Shown piece after piece: positions 20,187-28,043 of a stretch of 64,000 nt of DNA (position 1 is the first letter of the stretch; every line of letters begins with the position of its first letter). The DNA lies in the NCBI RefSeq assembly GCF_000429825.1, contig NZ_AUCP01000023.1, forward strand, positions 22,598 through 86,597. The letters are read 5' to 3'. Made by a program: the position numbers and the translations under genes. Origin of the DNA: Cohnella thermotolerans DSM 17683. GTDB taxonomy: Bacteria; Bacillota; Bacilli; Paenibacillales; Paenibacillaceae. The notes under the pieces are model-generated. The model ran no database searches, was not told where the DNA came from, and was given only the letters and a program-made list of their open reading frames with translations.

Positions 20187-20552
20187 TCAGCCGGCTTGCC
20201 ACGCTTGTTTCGCGTCCTCGCGGAAGCCGACGGTCGCGCGCTTTCCGTCCGTAATGACGGGACGCTTGATCAGCATGCCGTTCGAAGCGAGCAGCCGGAC
20301 TTTCTCCTCGTCGGACATCCCGGCGAGTTTATCCTTCAAGCCGAGCCGCTTGTAAACTTCGCCGGATACGTTGAACCACTTCGCGATCGGCAAGCCGCTT
20401 AGGCGAATCAACTCGCTGAGCTGCTCCGGTGAAGGGGGCGCTTCGGCGATATTCCGAAGGTCAAGCTCGTAGCCTTGCTCTTTCAGCCATTTGACCGCCC
20501 CGCGGCAGGTGCTGCAGGACGGGTATTGATAAACGGTCAAAGATTTGCTCAT
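20187..20552 (-). CDS. ArsC/Spx-family thioredoxin-fold protein (YusI-like)
   Basis: 121 residues from the ATG at 20550-20552 (GAGGAGG 12 bases upstream). The N-terminal YQYPSCSTCRGAVKWL carries the redox pair CSTC, followed by the family segment WFNVSGEVYKRLGLKDKL and a C-terminal LIKRPVITDGKRATVGF. This pattern fits the ArsC/Spx/YusI group. Absence of the Spx RNA-polymerase-binding features I would expect, and a short C-terminus, favour a YusI-like putative reductase over the Spx regulator. Arsenate reduction itself is not established for this branch. Confidence 0.85.
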   Translation of the reverse strand: MSKSLTVYQYPSCSTCRGAVKWLKEQGYELDLRNIAEAPPSPEQLSELIRLSGLPIAKWFNVSGEVYKRLGLKDKLAGMSDEEKVRLLASNGMLIKRPVITDGKRATVGFREDAKQAWQAG

Positions 20553-20569
20553 GCAGTCTGTTATCCTCC

Positions 20570-21544
20570 TCAAACCTTCTGCGCGTCAAGCCCGGGCGGA
20601 AGCTCGGACAGCCTGGCCTCCAGCGTCTGCAGGTCTTGCGGCAGCCCGGCCTCGAGCTCCATCGGCGCGTTCGTCACCGGATGGCGGAACGCGAGCATGG
20701 ACGCGTGCAGCGCCTGCCGGCCGATCGCTCCCTCGAGCGCGCGGGCGAGCTCGGTCCGCTCCCAGGCCGGATCGGCGTAATAGGCGTCGCCGATGAGCGG
20801 ACAGCCGACGGAGCTGAGATGAACGCGAATCTGGTGCGTCCGTCCCGTGCCGAGGCGGACGTCCAGCGCCGTCGCCCCGCATGGGTAGCTCGCGGCGACC
20901 CGGTAGTACGTCAGGGAAGGGGCGCCGTCCTCGCGCACCGCCCGGCGGTGCGGGTCTTCGGGCACGCGGCCGATCGGTGCGTTCACTTCTCCTTCTTCAG
21001 CCGGCGGGCGGTCGAAGACGTAAGCGCGATATTGCTTGGTTACCTCGTCCTTCGCCATCTGCTCGGACAACTGCTGGTGAGCGTAAGGATGCTTGGCGAC
21101 GATGACGAGGCCGGACGTATCCTCGTCCAACCGGTGAACCGGACGGAACCGGCGGCGCTCGCCCTTCTCCAGCCAGTAATGGACGACCCCGTTCGCGAGC
21201 GTGTTCAAATAATGCCCGGTCGTCGGATGGACAATGATGCCGGCGGGCTTGTTCAGCACGAGAAGATGCTCGTCTTCGAATACGATGTCGAGCGCCATCG
21301 GTTGCGGATAAATGTCCTCGGACGTCTCCCGCTCCATGCGGAACTCGACGACGTCGCCCGCCGCGAGCCTGTAGCTCGGGAAGGCTTTCTCCCCGTTCAC
21401 CGCAAGCCCTTCCTCCGACTGCTTCAGCCGGACGAACAGCCGCCTGGAGACGCCCAGCCGGTCGCGCAGCACGTCCCGCAGCATGCGGCCTTCGTCCCGT
21501 TCGTCCGCCACATGCACGACCGGCTCGTAATAGCCGTCGCTCAT
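20570..21544 (-). CDS. RluA-family pseudouridine synthase
   Basis: 324 residues. An N-terminal S4 RNA-binding domain (RRLFVRLKQSEEGLAVNG) precedes the catalytic domain with LNKPAGIIVHP and the active-site motif HRLDEDTSGL, followed by GTGRTHQIRVHL. It should isomerise uridine to pseudouridine in rRNA or tRNA; the exact target among the Bacillus paralogues cannot be told. Its ATG overlaps the TGA of the adenosyltransferase gene (ATGA), indicating translational coupling. Confidence 0.92.
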   Translation of the reverse strand: MSDGYYEPVVHVADERDEGRMLRDVLRDRLGVSRRLFVRLKQSEEGLAVNGEKAFPSYRLAAGDVVEFRMERETSEDIYPQPMALDIVFEDEHLLVLNKPAGIIVHPTTGHYLNTLANGVVHYWLEKGERRRFRPVHRLDEDTSGLVIVAKHPYAHQQLSEQMAKDEVTKQYRAYVFDRPPAEEGEVNAPIGRVPEDPHRRAVREDGAPSLTYYRVAASYPCGATALDVRLGTGRTHQIRVHLSSVGCPLIGDAYYADPAWERTELARALEGAIGRQALHASMLAFRHPVTNAPMELEAGLPQDLQTLEARLSELPPGLDAQKV

Positions 21545-22131
21545 TCCGCTTGCGGCCTCCGTCCGAACACGCGGGCGCCGCGTTCGTATTCCGTGTCCGC
21601 GACGCCCGCCAGAACGTTCGCTGTCCGCGCCGCCGCGAAGAAATAGTCGGACAGCCGGTTGACGTAGCGCAGCACTTCTTCGGGACAGGGCTGGCCCGAA
21701 TCGGCGAGCGTCACGATCCGGCGCTCCGCCCGGCGGCAGACGGTCCGGCACACGTGCAGCCGGGCGGCGGGCTCGCTCCCGCCGGGAAGGATAAAGCGCT
21801 CGATCGGCGGCAGCGACGCCTGATGGCGGTCGATCCACGCCTCCAGCCGCGCCGTCATGTCCGCCGACACTTTCAATTGCGACGCCTCGGGATTCGCGTA
21901 CGACAAATCCGAGCCGCAGTCGAACAGCTCCTGCTGAATGACGCCAAGCTCCTCCAGCAGACCGTCCCAGGCGGCGTCCTTCGCGTCCGCCATCCAGACC
22001 GCCGCCAGGCCGACATATGCGTTCAGCTCGTCGATCGCGCCGTACGCTTCGACTCTGGCGTCGTTCTTGGATACGCGTCCCCCGATGACCGAAGTGCGGC
22101 CCTGATCTCCGGTTCGGGTATATAGTTTCAT
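21541..22131 (-). CDS. Cob(I)alamin adenosyltransferase, PduO/YvqK type
   Basis: 196 residues from the ATG at 22129-22131 (GGAGG 10 bases upstream). The N-terminal MKLYTRTGDQGRTSVIGG is the ATP-binding signature. The C-terminal CRRAERRI and YVNRLSDYFFAAAR are conserved helices of the trimeric bundle. It transfers the adenosyl group from ATP to cob(I)alamin to give coenzyme B12. A cobU-like gene lies upstream beyond the 51-bp repeat array, so both concern cobalamin assimilation. No cobalamin riboswitch was found nearby. Confidence 0.94.
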   Translation of the reverse strand: MKLYTRTGDQGRTSVIGGRVSKNDARVEAYGAIDELNAYVGLAAVWMADAKDAAWDGLLEELGVIQQELFDCGSDLSYANPEASQLKVSADMTARLEAWIDRHQASLPPIERFILPGGSEPAARLHVCRTVCRRAERRIVTLADSGQPCPEEVLRYVNRLSDYFFAAARTANVLAGVADTEYERGARVFGRRPQAE

Positions 22132-22162
22132 CGTCGTTTGTCCTCCGTTTCGTAGTTCCGCC

Positions 22163-22672
22163 AATGTGGCTCTAATCTTGAGGTTCTTTCGCGCATACCA
22201 CCGCATTCTCGCTAATGTGGCTCAAATCTTGAGACTCTTTCGCCTACCACACCGCATTCCCGCTAATGTAGCTCAAATCTTGAGACTCTTTCGTCCACCA
22301 CACCGCATTCTCGCTAATGTGGCTCAAATCTTGAGCTTCTTTCTCCCACCGCACCGCGTTCCCGCTAATGTAGCTCAAATCTTGAGACTCTTTCGCCTAC
22401 CACACCGCGTTCCCGCCAATGTAGCTCAAATCTTGAGCTTCTTTCTCCCGCCGCACCGCGTTCCCGCCAATGTAGCTCAATTCTTGAGCCTCTTTCGCCT
22501 ACCACACCGGATTCCCGCTAATGTGGCTCAATTCTTGAGCCTCTTTCGCGCATACCGCCGGATTCCCGCTAATGTGGCTCAATTCTTGAGCCTCTTTCGC
22601 GCATACCGCCGGATTCCCGCCGATGCAGCTCAATTCTTGAGCTTCTTCCGCGGGCTCTTCAGCTCCGTCGCG
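22163..22672. repeat. Tandem array of ten 51-bp units
   Basis: Units begin at 22163, 22214, 22265, 22316, 22367, 22418, 22469, 22520, 22571 and 22622, every 51 bases with no insertion or deletion. Each contains AATGTRGCTCAAATCTTGAG or a close variant, i.e. a GCTCAA-N3-TTGAG(C) palindrome, then a CT-rich stretch and CCGCRTTCCCGC. The last unit runs into the 3' end of the cobU-like gene and supplies its final codons and stop. This fills the 498-base gap between two cobalamin genes. Because 51 is a multiple of three the array stays open in several frames, but no frame has a ribosome binding site. Confidence 0.95.
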
Positions 22673-23226
22673 ACGCCGGCGACGAGATGATGCAAGCCGT
22701 CGCACGCGTCGGAGAGCCTCCGGTTCGCGCCGGACAGCTCCCGCAAATACCAACGCTCCCAAGGGTCGCGGGCGAGCCCCCCGGGCGTATCCTCCGTGAC
22801 GACGAGCAGCCGCCCCTCGAAGCCCAGCAGCGCGCCTACCACCTCGCGCAAAGCCGCTTCGAGCTTCGCCGTGCGCAGCCGGAACGTCTCCTCCGTCTCC
22901 TCCGGCGAAACGCTCCGGATCTCTTCGACCGCCTGTCTCAGCCAGCCCGACAAGCTGTCCACGATCACGACTCTATCGCTCGCCCGGAACGGATTGGACA
23001 GCAGATTGATGCGGTTCAGCCGCTCCGCCAGCGCACGATCCGCGGGCAACAGCGTCCGCCGTCCCCTGTTTGCGCTCCCGGCGGCTTCCCCTTCTTCGCC
23101 GGCACCGCAAGCTCCGGGCCAGGGGGGACAAGCCAGCTTAATCGCCTCCCGGCCATGGGCGGCGGCCCACGCTTCAGCGAAAGCCGATTTCCCGCTGCCG
23201 ATGCCGCCGGTGACGATCCAGAGCAT
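22630..23226 (-). CDS. cobU: CobU-like adenosylcobinamide kinase/guanylyltransferase
   Basis: 198 residues with GAAGGAGGG before the ATG. The N-terminus has the P-loop GGIGSGKS. VVIVDSLSGWL fits the Walker B strand, and EDTPGGLARDPWERWYLREL matches the family segment near VTNEVG. CobU normally carries a histidine (His46 in Salmonella, in HxxRRP) that accepts GMP; no such motif is visible, so guanylyltransferase activity is doubtful and this may be a kinase-only or divergent form. The C-terminal KKLKN is encoded by the last copy of the adjacent 51-bp repeat. Confidence 0.75.
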   Translation of the reverse strand: MLWIVTGGIGSGKSAFAEAWAAAHGREAIKLACPPWPGACGAGEEGEAAGSANRGRRTLLPADRALAERLNRINLLSNPFRASDRVVIVDSLSGWLRQAVEEIRSVSPEETEETFRLRTAKLEAALREVVGALLGFEGRLLVVTEDTPGGLARDPWERWYLRELSGANRRLSDACDGLHHLVAGVATELKSPRKKLKN

Positions 23227-23302
23227 AACTTTCCCTCCTTCGAGCCTCCATACGTTTTACTATAGCAAAAAGAAAAAGCCCAGTCACGGAATTGACGGGG
23301 CT

Positions 23303-23560
23303 CTAACGGTTAACCGTAATTTGTTTCATATATTCGATGATTTTCGCATCCAGCATCCGGCTGATTTCCATGACGGTGTCCGCGGTGAACGATTCTTCCC
23401 GCAGGAACGCTTCCGTCATGCTTTTCCGCAATTCGTCGATTTCCTCCTCCAGCCTGCGGCTCGCGCCGATGGAGGTCCTGTCCCGGTCAAGCAGCGCGGA
23501 TGAGATGGAATGGATCGCGGTATCCGGGCTTGATGAGGGTTGCTGTTCCGCCATCTCCAT
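23303..23560 (-). CDS. Spo0E-like aspartyl-phosphate phosphatase
   Basis: 85 residues with AAGGGGAG just before the ATG. The core EEEIDELRKSM...EISRMLDAKIIEYMK matches the short two-helix Spo0E family, whose S-x-x-L-D signature (here SRMLD) is essential for dephosphorylating Spo0A-P. It should delay sporulation by draining phosphate from Spo0A. It is a single gene in a 440-base space between the cobU-like gene and yugH. Confidence 0.85.
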   Translation of the reverse strand: MEMAEQQPSSSPDTAIHSISSALLDRDRTSIGASRRLEEEIDELRKSMTEAFLREESFTADTVMEISRMLDAKIIEYMKQITVNR

Positions 23561-23669
23561 GCTCTCTCCCCTTTCTCATGACGAATAACCATCAAGCGGG
23601 ATGAAAAAACAAGGGTAATTATAGCAGAACGAGCGGAAAAAACCTATCTTTTTGGAGCAAATTGCAATT

Positions 23670-24887
23670 TTATCGCAATTTGTTCAAAAAATCGTCAATC
23701 CTCTCCAGCGCTTCCGTCAATTGCGCGACGGACGTCGCGTACGAGCAGCGGATGAAGCCCTCTCCGCCCTTCCCGAACACGTAGCCGGGCACGGCGGCCA
23801 CTTTCGCTTCGCGAAGCAGCCGGGACGCGAACTCCTCGGACGACAGCCCGGTCGACCGGATCGACGGGAACGCGTAGAACGCGCCCTGCGGCTCGTGGCA
23901 GTCGAGCCCGATCTCGCGGAAGCCCTGAACGACCAGCCGCCGCCGCTGATTGTACGATTCGATCATCCGGTGCATCTCTTCCATGCCGTTCGTCAACGCC
24001 TCGAGCGCGGCGACCTGGCCCATGATCGGAGCGCACATGACGGTGTATTGGTGAATCTTCAGCATGGCGGCGATCAGATCCGGATGCCCGCAGGCATAGC
24101 CCATCCGCCAGCCCGTCATGGCGAAAGCCTTCGAGAAACCGCTGACGACGATCGTCCTATCGCGCATGCCCGGCAGCGAAGCAAAGCTGACGTGGCGCGG
24201 GCCGTACGTCAATTCGGCGTAAATCTCGTCGGAGACGACGATCAGATCGTGCTCCTCGACGAGCTTAGCGATCGGCAGCAGATCCTCCCGCGTCATGATG
24301 GCGCCGGTCGGATTGCTCGGGTAGCACAGGACGAGCACCTTCGACCGGGGCGTGATGGCGGCTTTGAGGTTCTCCGCGGTCAGCTTGAACTGGTCCTCGG
24401 CGAACGTCTCGATGCCGACGGGAACGCCGCCGCTAAGCGTCGAGATCGGATTGTACGGCAAATACGTCGGTTCGGGAATGAGAATCTCGTCTCCCGGTTC
24501 GATCAGAGCCCGAATCGCGAGGTCGATCGCCTCGCTGCCCCCTACGGTGACGAGCATTTCGCTTCCCGGATCGTAGTCGAGGCCGAAGCGGTCGTGCAAA
24601 TATCGGGCGATCGCTTCGCGCAGCTCCGGCAAGCCCGCGTTGGACGTATATTGCGTTTTGCCCTTCTCGAGCGAATAGACGGCGGCATCGCGATAACGCC
24701 ACGGCGTGACGAAATCCGGCTCGCCGACGCCGAGAGAGATGATGCTGCTGTCCTTGCTGGCGCTGACCAAGTCAAAAAAACGCCGGATGCCCGAAGGGGG
24801 AATGGCCCGCGCTCCGGCCGCCAGATAACGCTCCATGCCGCCAGGCTTCGTTCGGGTCTCGGGCTGTTTTTCCACGTCTTTGATCAT
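23670..24887 (-). CDS. yugH: PLP-dependent aminotransferase (YugH/AlaT type)
   Basis: 405 residues. Fold type I marks are ISLGVGEPDFVTPW, YTSNAGLPELREAIA, YPSNPTGAIM, SDEIYAELTY and the PLP lysine in SGFSKAFAMTGWRMGY. In B. subtilis the homologous yugH lies next to the Lrp/AsnC gene yugG, and the same pair is present here. YugH has been linked to alanine synthesis. The ATG at 24885-24887 has AAGGAA 10 bases upstream, and the gene begins 31 bases after yugG. Confidence 0.9.
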   Translation of the reverse strand: MIKDVEKQPETRTKPGGMERYLAAGARAIPPSGIRRFFDLVSASKDSSIISLGVGEPDFVTPWRYRDAAVYSLEKGKTQYTSNAGLPELREAIARYLHDRFGLDYDPGSEMLVTVGGSEAIDLAIRALIEPGDEILIPEPTYLPYNPISTLSGGVPVGIETFAEDQFKLTAENLKAAITPRSKVLVLCYPSNPTGAIMTREDLLPIAKLVEEHDLIVVSDEIYAELTYGPRHVSFASLPGMRDRTIVVSGFSKAFAMTGWRMGYACGHPDLIAAMLKIHQYTVMCAPIMGQVAALEALTNGMEEMHRMIESYNQRRRLVVQGFREIGLDCHEPQGAFYAFPSIRSTGLSSEEFASRLLREAKVAAVPGYVFGKGGEGFIRCSYATSVAQLTEALERIDDFLNKLR

Positions 24888-24918
24888 GGTTCTTCGGTTC
24901 CTTCTTTCTTCCGTCAGG

Positions 24919-25410
24919 TTACGGCGAGACCAGGAGACGATGATCGTCCTCGAATTCTTCGAAAATGATGCCGTCCTGTTTGTATTTTTTCAAGATGAAA
25001 AAGGTTTTGGTCGAAATGACGGATTCGATGGTGGACAGTTTGTTCGAGACGAACGACGCGACTTCCTTCAAGTTCTTCCCGTCGATCTCCACGCACAAAT
25101 CGTAAGCCCCCGACATGAGATAAACCGACTTCACTTCCGGGTACAAATAAATGCGCTCGGCGATGCTCTCGAAGCCGCGGCCGCGCTCGGGCGAGCATTC
25201 CACCTCGATCAGCGCGGTCACCTTCTCGTCGTCCACCTTGCTCCAGTTGACGACCGCCGCGTACTTGACGATGACGTGATCCCGCTCCATCTCTTCAATG
25301 GCGGAGGACACTTCCGCTTCTTCGGCGCCTAGCATGGTGGCGATGGTCGCCGGGGAGAGACGGGCGTCTTCCTTGAGCAGATCCAAAATTTTCGATTTCA
25401 ATTCGTTCAT
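24919..25410 (-). CDS. yugG: Lrp/AsnC-family transcriptional regulator
   Basis: 163 residues with AGGAGGGATCCCC before the ATG. An N-terminal winged helix-turn-helix (ILDLLKEDARLSPATIATML) is joined to a RAM/AsnC effector-binding domain (ALIEVECSPERGRGFESIAE, YLMSGAYDLCVEIDG). Lrp-type proteins form octamers that sense amino acids. It is placed first in an operon with the yugH aminotransferase, as in Bacillus, and probably controls that gene and itself. Confidence 0.92.
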   Translation of the reverse strand: MNELKSKILDLLKEDARLSPATIATMLGAEEAEVSSAIEEMERDHVIVKYAAVVNWSKVDDEKVTALIEVECSPERGRGFESIAERIYLYPEVKSVYLMSGAYDLCVEIDGKNLKEVASFVSNKLSTIESVISTKTFFILKKYKQDGIIFEEFEDDHRLLVSP

Positions 25411-25534
25411 GGGGATCCCTCCTGAATAACTCTCATATTACATCAAATACAGGCCGGATGGAAAGGAGCATTTCGCGAAACGAAAGGGATTTCCTTCGGG
25501 GACACTCGCCGCCGCACATACTCAAAAGGACGGG

Positions 25535-25580
25535 AAAAGGCACCCTCCGAGCCGGCGCGCGGGCGCCGAAGGAGAGTGCC
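25535..25580 (-). terminator. Terminator after the CotF-like gene
   Basis: On the minus strand GGCACTCTCCTTCGGCGCC and CGGCTCGGAGGGTGCC form a long hairpin followed by TTTTCCC. It ends the coat-protein operon. Confidence 0.85.
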
Positions 25581-25596
25581 TCCGAATACGAACTCG

Positions 25597-25995
25597 TTAC
25601 ATGTAATTGTTCGGCGGCTGCCACTGCGGCGCCGGCTGGTAAGCCCAATCGCCGAACGCTTGCGGCGACTGGCCGGGCGCGGCGCTCTTGCGCTGCTGGA
25701 CGAACTGGTTCGTCTTCTGCTGCGTGCTCTGATACGATTTGAGCTGCTTGTCAATCTCCTGCTTCAGCGCAGGCGACGCGGCGTTGTACATTTTCTGCTG
25801 GCTCATCGCGTTATAAAGCTCGCCTTGCATGGCGAGCGTCGTGTTCAGCAGCTGCGTGAACTGCTGCCGCACGGTCGGGCAGACCGATTCCGTCGCGGCG
25901 GTCGCGTATTCGCGGGTGACCCGCTTGAGATCGGACAGCACCGTATGAGCCAAATCCTCGTCCGGAAGAAACGGCTGCGATTGCGGGGCGTACAT
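25597..25995 (-). CDS. CotF-like spore coat protein
   Basis: 132 residues with GGAGGAG 8 bases before the ATG. The sequence (PDEDLAHTVLSDLKRVTREY, then QLLNTTLAMQGELYNAMSQ) matches the CotF coat-protein domain. The C-terminus is rich in Gln, Pro and aromatic residues (QWQPPNNYM), usual for coat proteins. It should sit in the spore coat. The small gene upstream has a similar Gln/His-rich character and the two form an operon. Confidence 0.85.
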   Translation of the reverse strand: MYAPQSQPFLPDEDLAHTVLSDLKRVTREYATAATESVCPTVRQQFTQLLNTTLAMQGELYNAMSQQKMYNAASPALKQEIDKQLKSYQSTQQKTNQFVQQRKSAAPGQSPQAFGDWAYQPAPQWQPPNNYM

Positions 25996-26023
25996 TCGTT
26001 GAACTCCTCCTCTTGTTTGACGG

Positions 26024-26251
26024 TCAGGCTTGCGGCTGGGTCGGGGCGAGCGGCTGATGCTGCTGCAAGCAGTTCAGCAGCGCCTGATAGTGCTGCATAT
26101 GCACCTGAGACTGGTGCTGAAGCACTTGCCGGATTTGCGGATTGGTGCAAGTCAGCCCGGCGGATGTGCACTGCTTGATCAGCAAGTCCTCGTTCGACAT
26201 CGAATCCGCGATGTATTCGAGCTCCTTCGCGGTGAGCGGCTGCAAATTCAA
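26024..26251 (-). CDS. Small coat-associated protein (CotF-related)
   Basis: 75 residues if translation starts at TTG 26249-26251, which has AAAGGAGG 9 bases upstream; no ATG fits as well. The protein (LTAKELEYIADSMSNEDLLI, then HYQALLNCLQQHQPL) is helical and Gln/His-rich and resembles the small partner proteins found next to CotF-type genes in spore formers. A structural or assembly role in the spore coat is inferred from the neighbour. Confidence 0.72.
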   Translation of the reverse strand: MNLQPLTAKELEYIADSMSNEDLLIKQCTSAGLTCTNPQIRQVLQHQSQVHMQHYQALLNCLQQHQPLAPTQPQA

Positions 26252-26343
26252 ACGGTTCGTTCCTCCTTTTACCATTCGGGTTAACAGCCGTAGTTTGCCG
26301 CTCCGCTTCCGAAAATATGCACGAATCGCCCGCCTAACCAAAA

Positions 26344-26440
26344 GCCGCCGCCCGAACGGACCCGAAGGGGCCGAACGAGCGGCGGCTGCCGATAAGATAA
26401 ACTTCAATCGAAGTCTCTCAGGTATGAGCGACCGCTCTCT
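26344..26440 (-). promoter_or_regulatory. Structured RNA with terminator and competing stem, after cysK
   Basis: On the minus strand a strong terminator hairpin (GCCGCCGCTCGTTCGG.../...GGGCGGCGGC, plus 26344-26351 with 26379-26386, then TTTT) is preceded by GAGAGCGG (plus 26432-26439). The upstream GAGCGG can pair with CCGCTC inside the 5' arm of the terminator (plus 26377-26382), so the two stems exclude each other. Between them lies ACCTGAGAGACTTC with an internal ACTTC/GAAGT stem. This arrangement looks like an attenuator for the coat operon downstream, or simply the cysK terminator. No known riboswitch core was recognised on this strand. Confidence 0.5.
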
Positions 26441-26442
26441 TA

Positions 26443-26574
26443 CCCCAAAAAGTGACGTAAACCTTCGCAGCCTATTCCGAATACTTTTTGGGGACACCTT
26501 ACCATTGCGGAAGTTTTTCCAGGTACAGAAAGTTTTCATTTACTTTAGCGCTTTAGCGAACTTAAACTTTCTGT
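26443..26574. repeat. Two long-loop inverted repeats in the cysK 3' region
   Basis: CCCCAAAAAGT (26443-26453) pairs with ACTTTTTGGGG (26482-26492), and ACAGAAAGTTT (26525-26535) pairs with AAACTTTCTGT (26564-26574); both are perfect 11-bp stems with loops of 28 bases. Together with the hairpin at 26344-26386 they account for most of the 328-base gap between cysK and the coat genes. Confidence 0.7.
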
Positions 26575-26579
26575 AACGT

Positions 26580-27497
26580 TCAGAAAATATCCATGCTCAA
26601 ATACCGTTCCCCCGTGTCCGGGGCGATGCACAGCACCCGCTTGCCCGGGCCGAACCGTCGGGCGATTTGGAGCGCCGCCCAGACGGACGCGCCGGACGAC
26701 GGGCCGAGGAGCAGCCCTTCCTTCCGCGCGAGCTGGCGGGTCGTCTCCAGCGCGTCCTCGTCCTTGACGCGAATAATTTCGTCGTAAACGGAGGTGTTCA
26801 AGATCGGCGGAACGAAGCCCGGACTCGTTCCGACCAGCTTGTGCGGGCCGGGCTGGCCGCCGCTCAAGACGGGCGAGCCGTCGGGCTCCACGACGGCGAT
26901 GTGCAGCCCGGGCAGCTTGGCCCGAAGCGTCTCGCCGGTGCCCGTGATCGTGCCGCCGGTGCCCGCCGTGGCGACGAAAGCGTCGAGCCGGCCTTCCGTC
27001 TGCTCCATAATTTCCAGCGCGGTCGTCGTCCGGTGGATGTCCGGATTGGCGGCGTTCTCGAACTGGTTCGGCATATAGCTGCCCGGAATTTCTTCCAGCA
27101 GCTGCCGCGCCTTCGCGATCGCGCCGGGCATCCGCTCCGCGGCCGGCGTCAACACGACCTCCGCGCCGTAGGCACGGAGCAGCGCGATGCGCTCCTTCGT
27201 CATGTTGTCCGGCATGACGAGGATGAGCCTGTACCCTTTGGCTGCGGCGTTCATCGCCAGGCCGATGCCGGTGTTGCCGCTCGTCGGTTCCACGATCACC
27301 GAGCCGGGACGGATGAGCCCGCGCTTCTCCGCTTCCGAGATCAACCCGAAGGCGGCGCGGTCTTTGACGCTGCCGCTCGGGTTCATCTTCTCCAGCTTCA
27401 CCAGCACTTCCGCATCCCGCTCGGAGACGAGCCGGTTCAGCCGCACCGCCGGCGTATCGCCGATAAGCTCCGTTACCGATTGGTACATGCCCCTCAT
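26580..27497 (-). CDS. cysK: Cysteine synthase (O-acetylserine sulfhydrylase)
   Basis: 305 residues. Fold type II PLP enzyme with the cofactor lysine in NPSGSVKDRAA, the phosphate loop EPTSGNTGIGLA and GTGGTITGTGE. It makes cysteine from O-acetylserine and sulfide. The ATG at 27495-27497 overlaps the TGA of the zinc-ribbon gene (ATGA) and has GGGGAG 8 bases upstream, indicating coupling. Whether it is the main CysK or a paralogue such as YtkP cannot be told; the link to a zinc-ribbon protein is unusual. Confidence 0.93.
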   Translation of the reverse strand: MRGMYQSVTELIGDTPAVRLNRLVSERDAEVLVKLEKMNPSGSVKDRAAFGLISEAEKRGLIRPGSVIVEPTSGNTGIGLAMNAAAKGYRLILVMPDNMTKERIALLRAYGAEVVLTPAAERMPGAIAKARQLLEEIPGSYMPNQFENAANPDIHRTTTALEIMEQTEGRLDAFVATAGTGGTITGTGETLRAKLPGLHIAVVEPDGSPVLSGGQPGPHKLVGTSPGFVPPILNTSVYDEIIRVKDEDALETTRQLARKEGLLLGPSSGASVWAALQIARRFGPGKRVLCIAPDTGERYLSMDIF

Positions 27498-28042
27498 CGG
27501 ATCGGCTCCCCGCTATCCGCTGCGCTCTCGCCGAGCTTGTGCGCCAGCTTGTTCCTGTCGCCTTCGGACAGCGTATGCTGCACGACGAAGCAGGACGGAC
27601 AGACGTAGACGGTCATCGCGAACGGAGCTTCCAGCAGCGGCCGTCCGAGCTCTTCGGGCGTGCGCGGGCGGAACCCTTCCGCGCTCACGATCCGCTCGCC
27701 CGCTTCCAGCATATATTCGCGGCATTGCGGGCATTCCGGCACGAATTCCTGCTCGTCCAACAGCCTCTCGACCGCCTCTTCGAAGCGAAGCAGGCTTTCG
27801 TCCTTTTCCCGAAGGCCGTCGTCCCGCTTCCAGTCAAGCTCTTCCTCTTCGTCTTCGTACGCTTCCGAATGTTCCGACCGCTCCTCCGCCTCGTCCGGAT
27901 CGTCCTCGTAACGGTCGATGTCGATGCGCATCGTCCGGTAGCCGCCCAGCTCGTTGTCGCAGATCGGGCAGAACTTCTCCGGTTCCTGGCCTTCCTCCTG
28001 CGTCACTTCGCTTTGGCACCAAGGGCAGATGATGACCGCCAT
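27494..28042 (-). CDS. Double zinc-ribbon acidic protein of unknown function
   Basis: 182 residues. Two CxxC pairs at the N-terminus (ICPWC and FCPIC) and two more near residues 100-150 (ECPQC, VCPSC) form two likely zinc ribbons. They are separated by a strongly acidic linker (DDPDEAEERSEHSEAYEDEE). AAAGGAGGG lies 5-6 bases before the ATG. It overlaps cysK by 4 bases and follows a 27-residue membrane peptide by one base, so the three are translationally linked. No enzymatic motif is visible; a redox or metal-sensing role is only a guess. Confidence 0.75.
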   Translation of the reverse strand: MAVIICPWCQSEVTQEEGQEPEKFCPICDNELGGYRTMRIDIDRYEDDPDEAEERSEHSEAYEDEEEELDWKRDDGLREKDESLLRFEEAVERLLDEQEFVPECPQCREYMLEAGERIVSAEGFRPRTPEELGRPLLEAPFAMTVYVCPSCFVVQHTLSEGDRNKLAHKLGESAADSGEPIR

Positions 28043-28043
28043 G

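Noticed and set aside
22163..22672. CRISPR array
   Set aside because: Whole units are repeated with no unique spacers, and no cas gene is present in the window. The same applies to the clusters near 41, 56 and 64 kb, where spacers do differ but cores are too short and imperfect and periods vary.
22166..22690. Plus-strand frame of 174 residues spanning the 51-bp array, a repetitive protein
   Set aside because: The frame is open only because 51 is a multiple of three. It has no ribosome binding site, runs antisense into the cobU-like gene, and unit differences are mostly amino-acid changing.
22132..23302. Cobalamin riboswitch controlling the adenosyltransferase or the cobU-like gene
   Set aside because: No B12-box (GCCACTG-type) sequence was found upstream of either gene.
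26380..26440. Glycine riboswitch on the plus strand
   Set aside because: The 3' half resembles the aptamer, but a 5' P1 partner and P2 stem were not found and there is no plus-strand gene downstream. Left as a check by covariance search.
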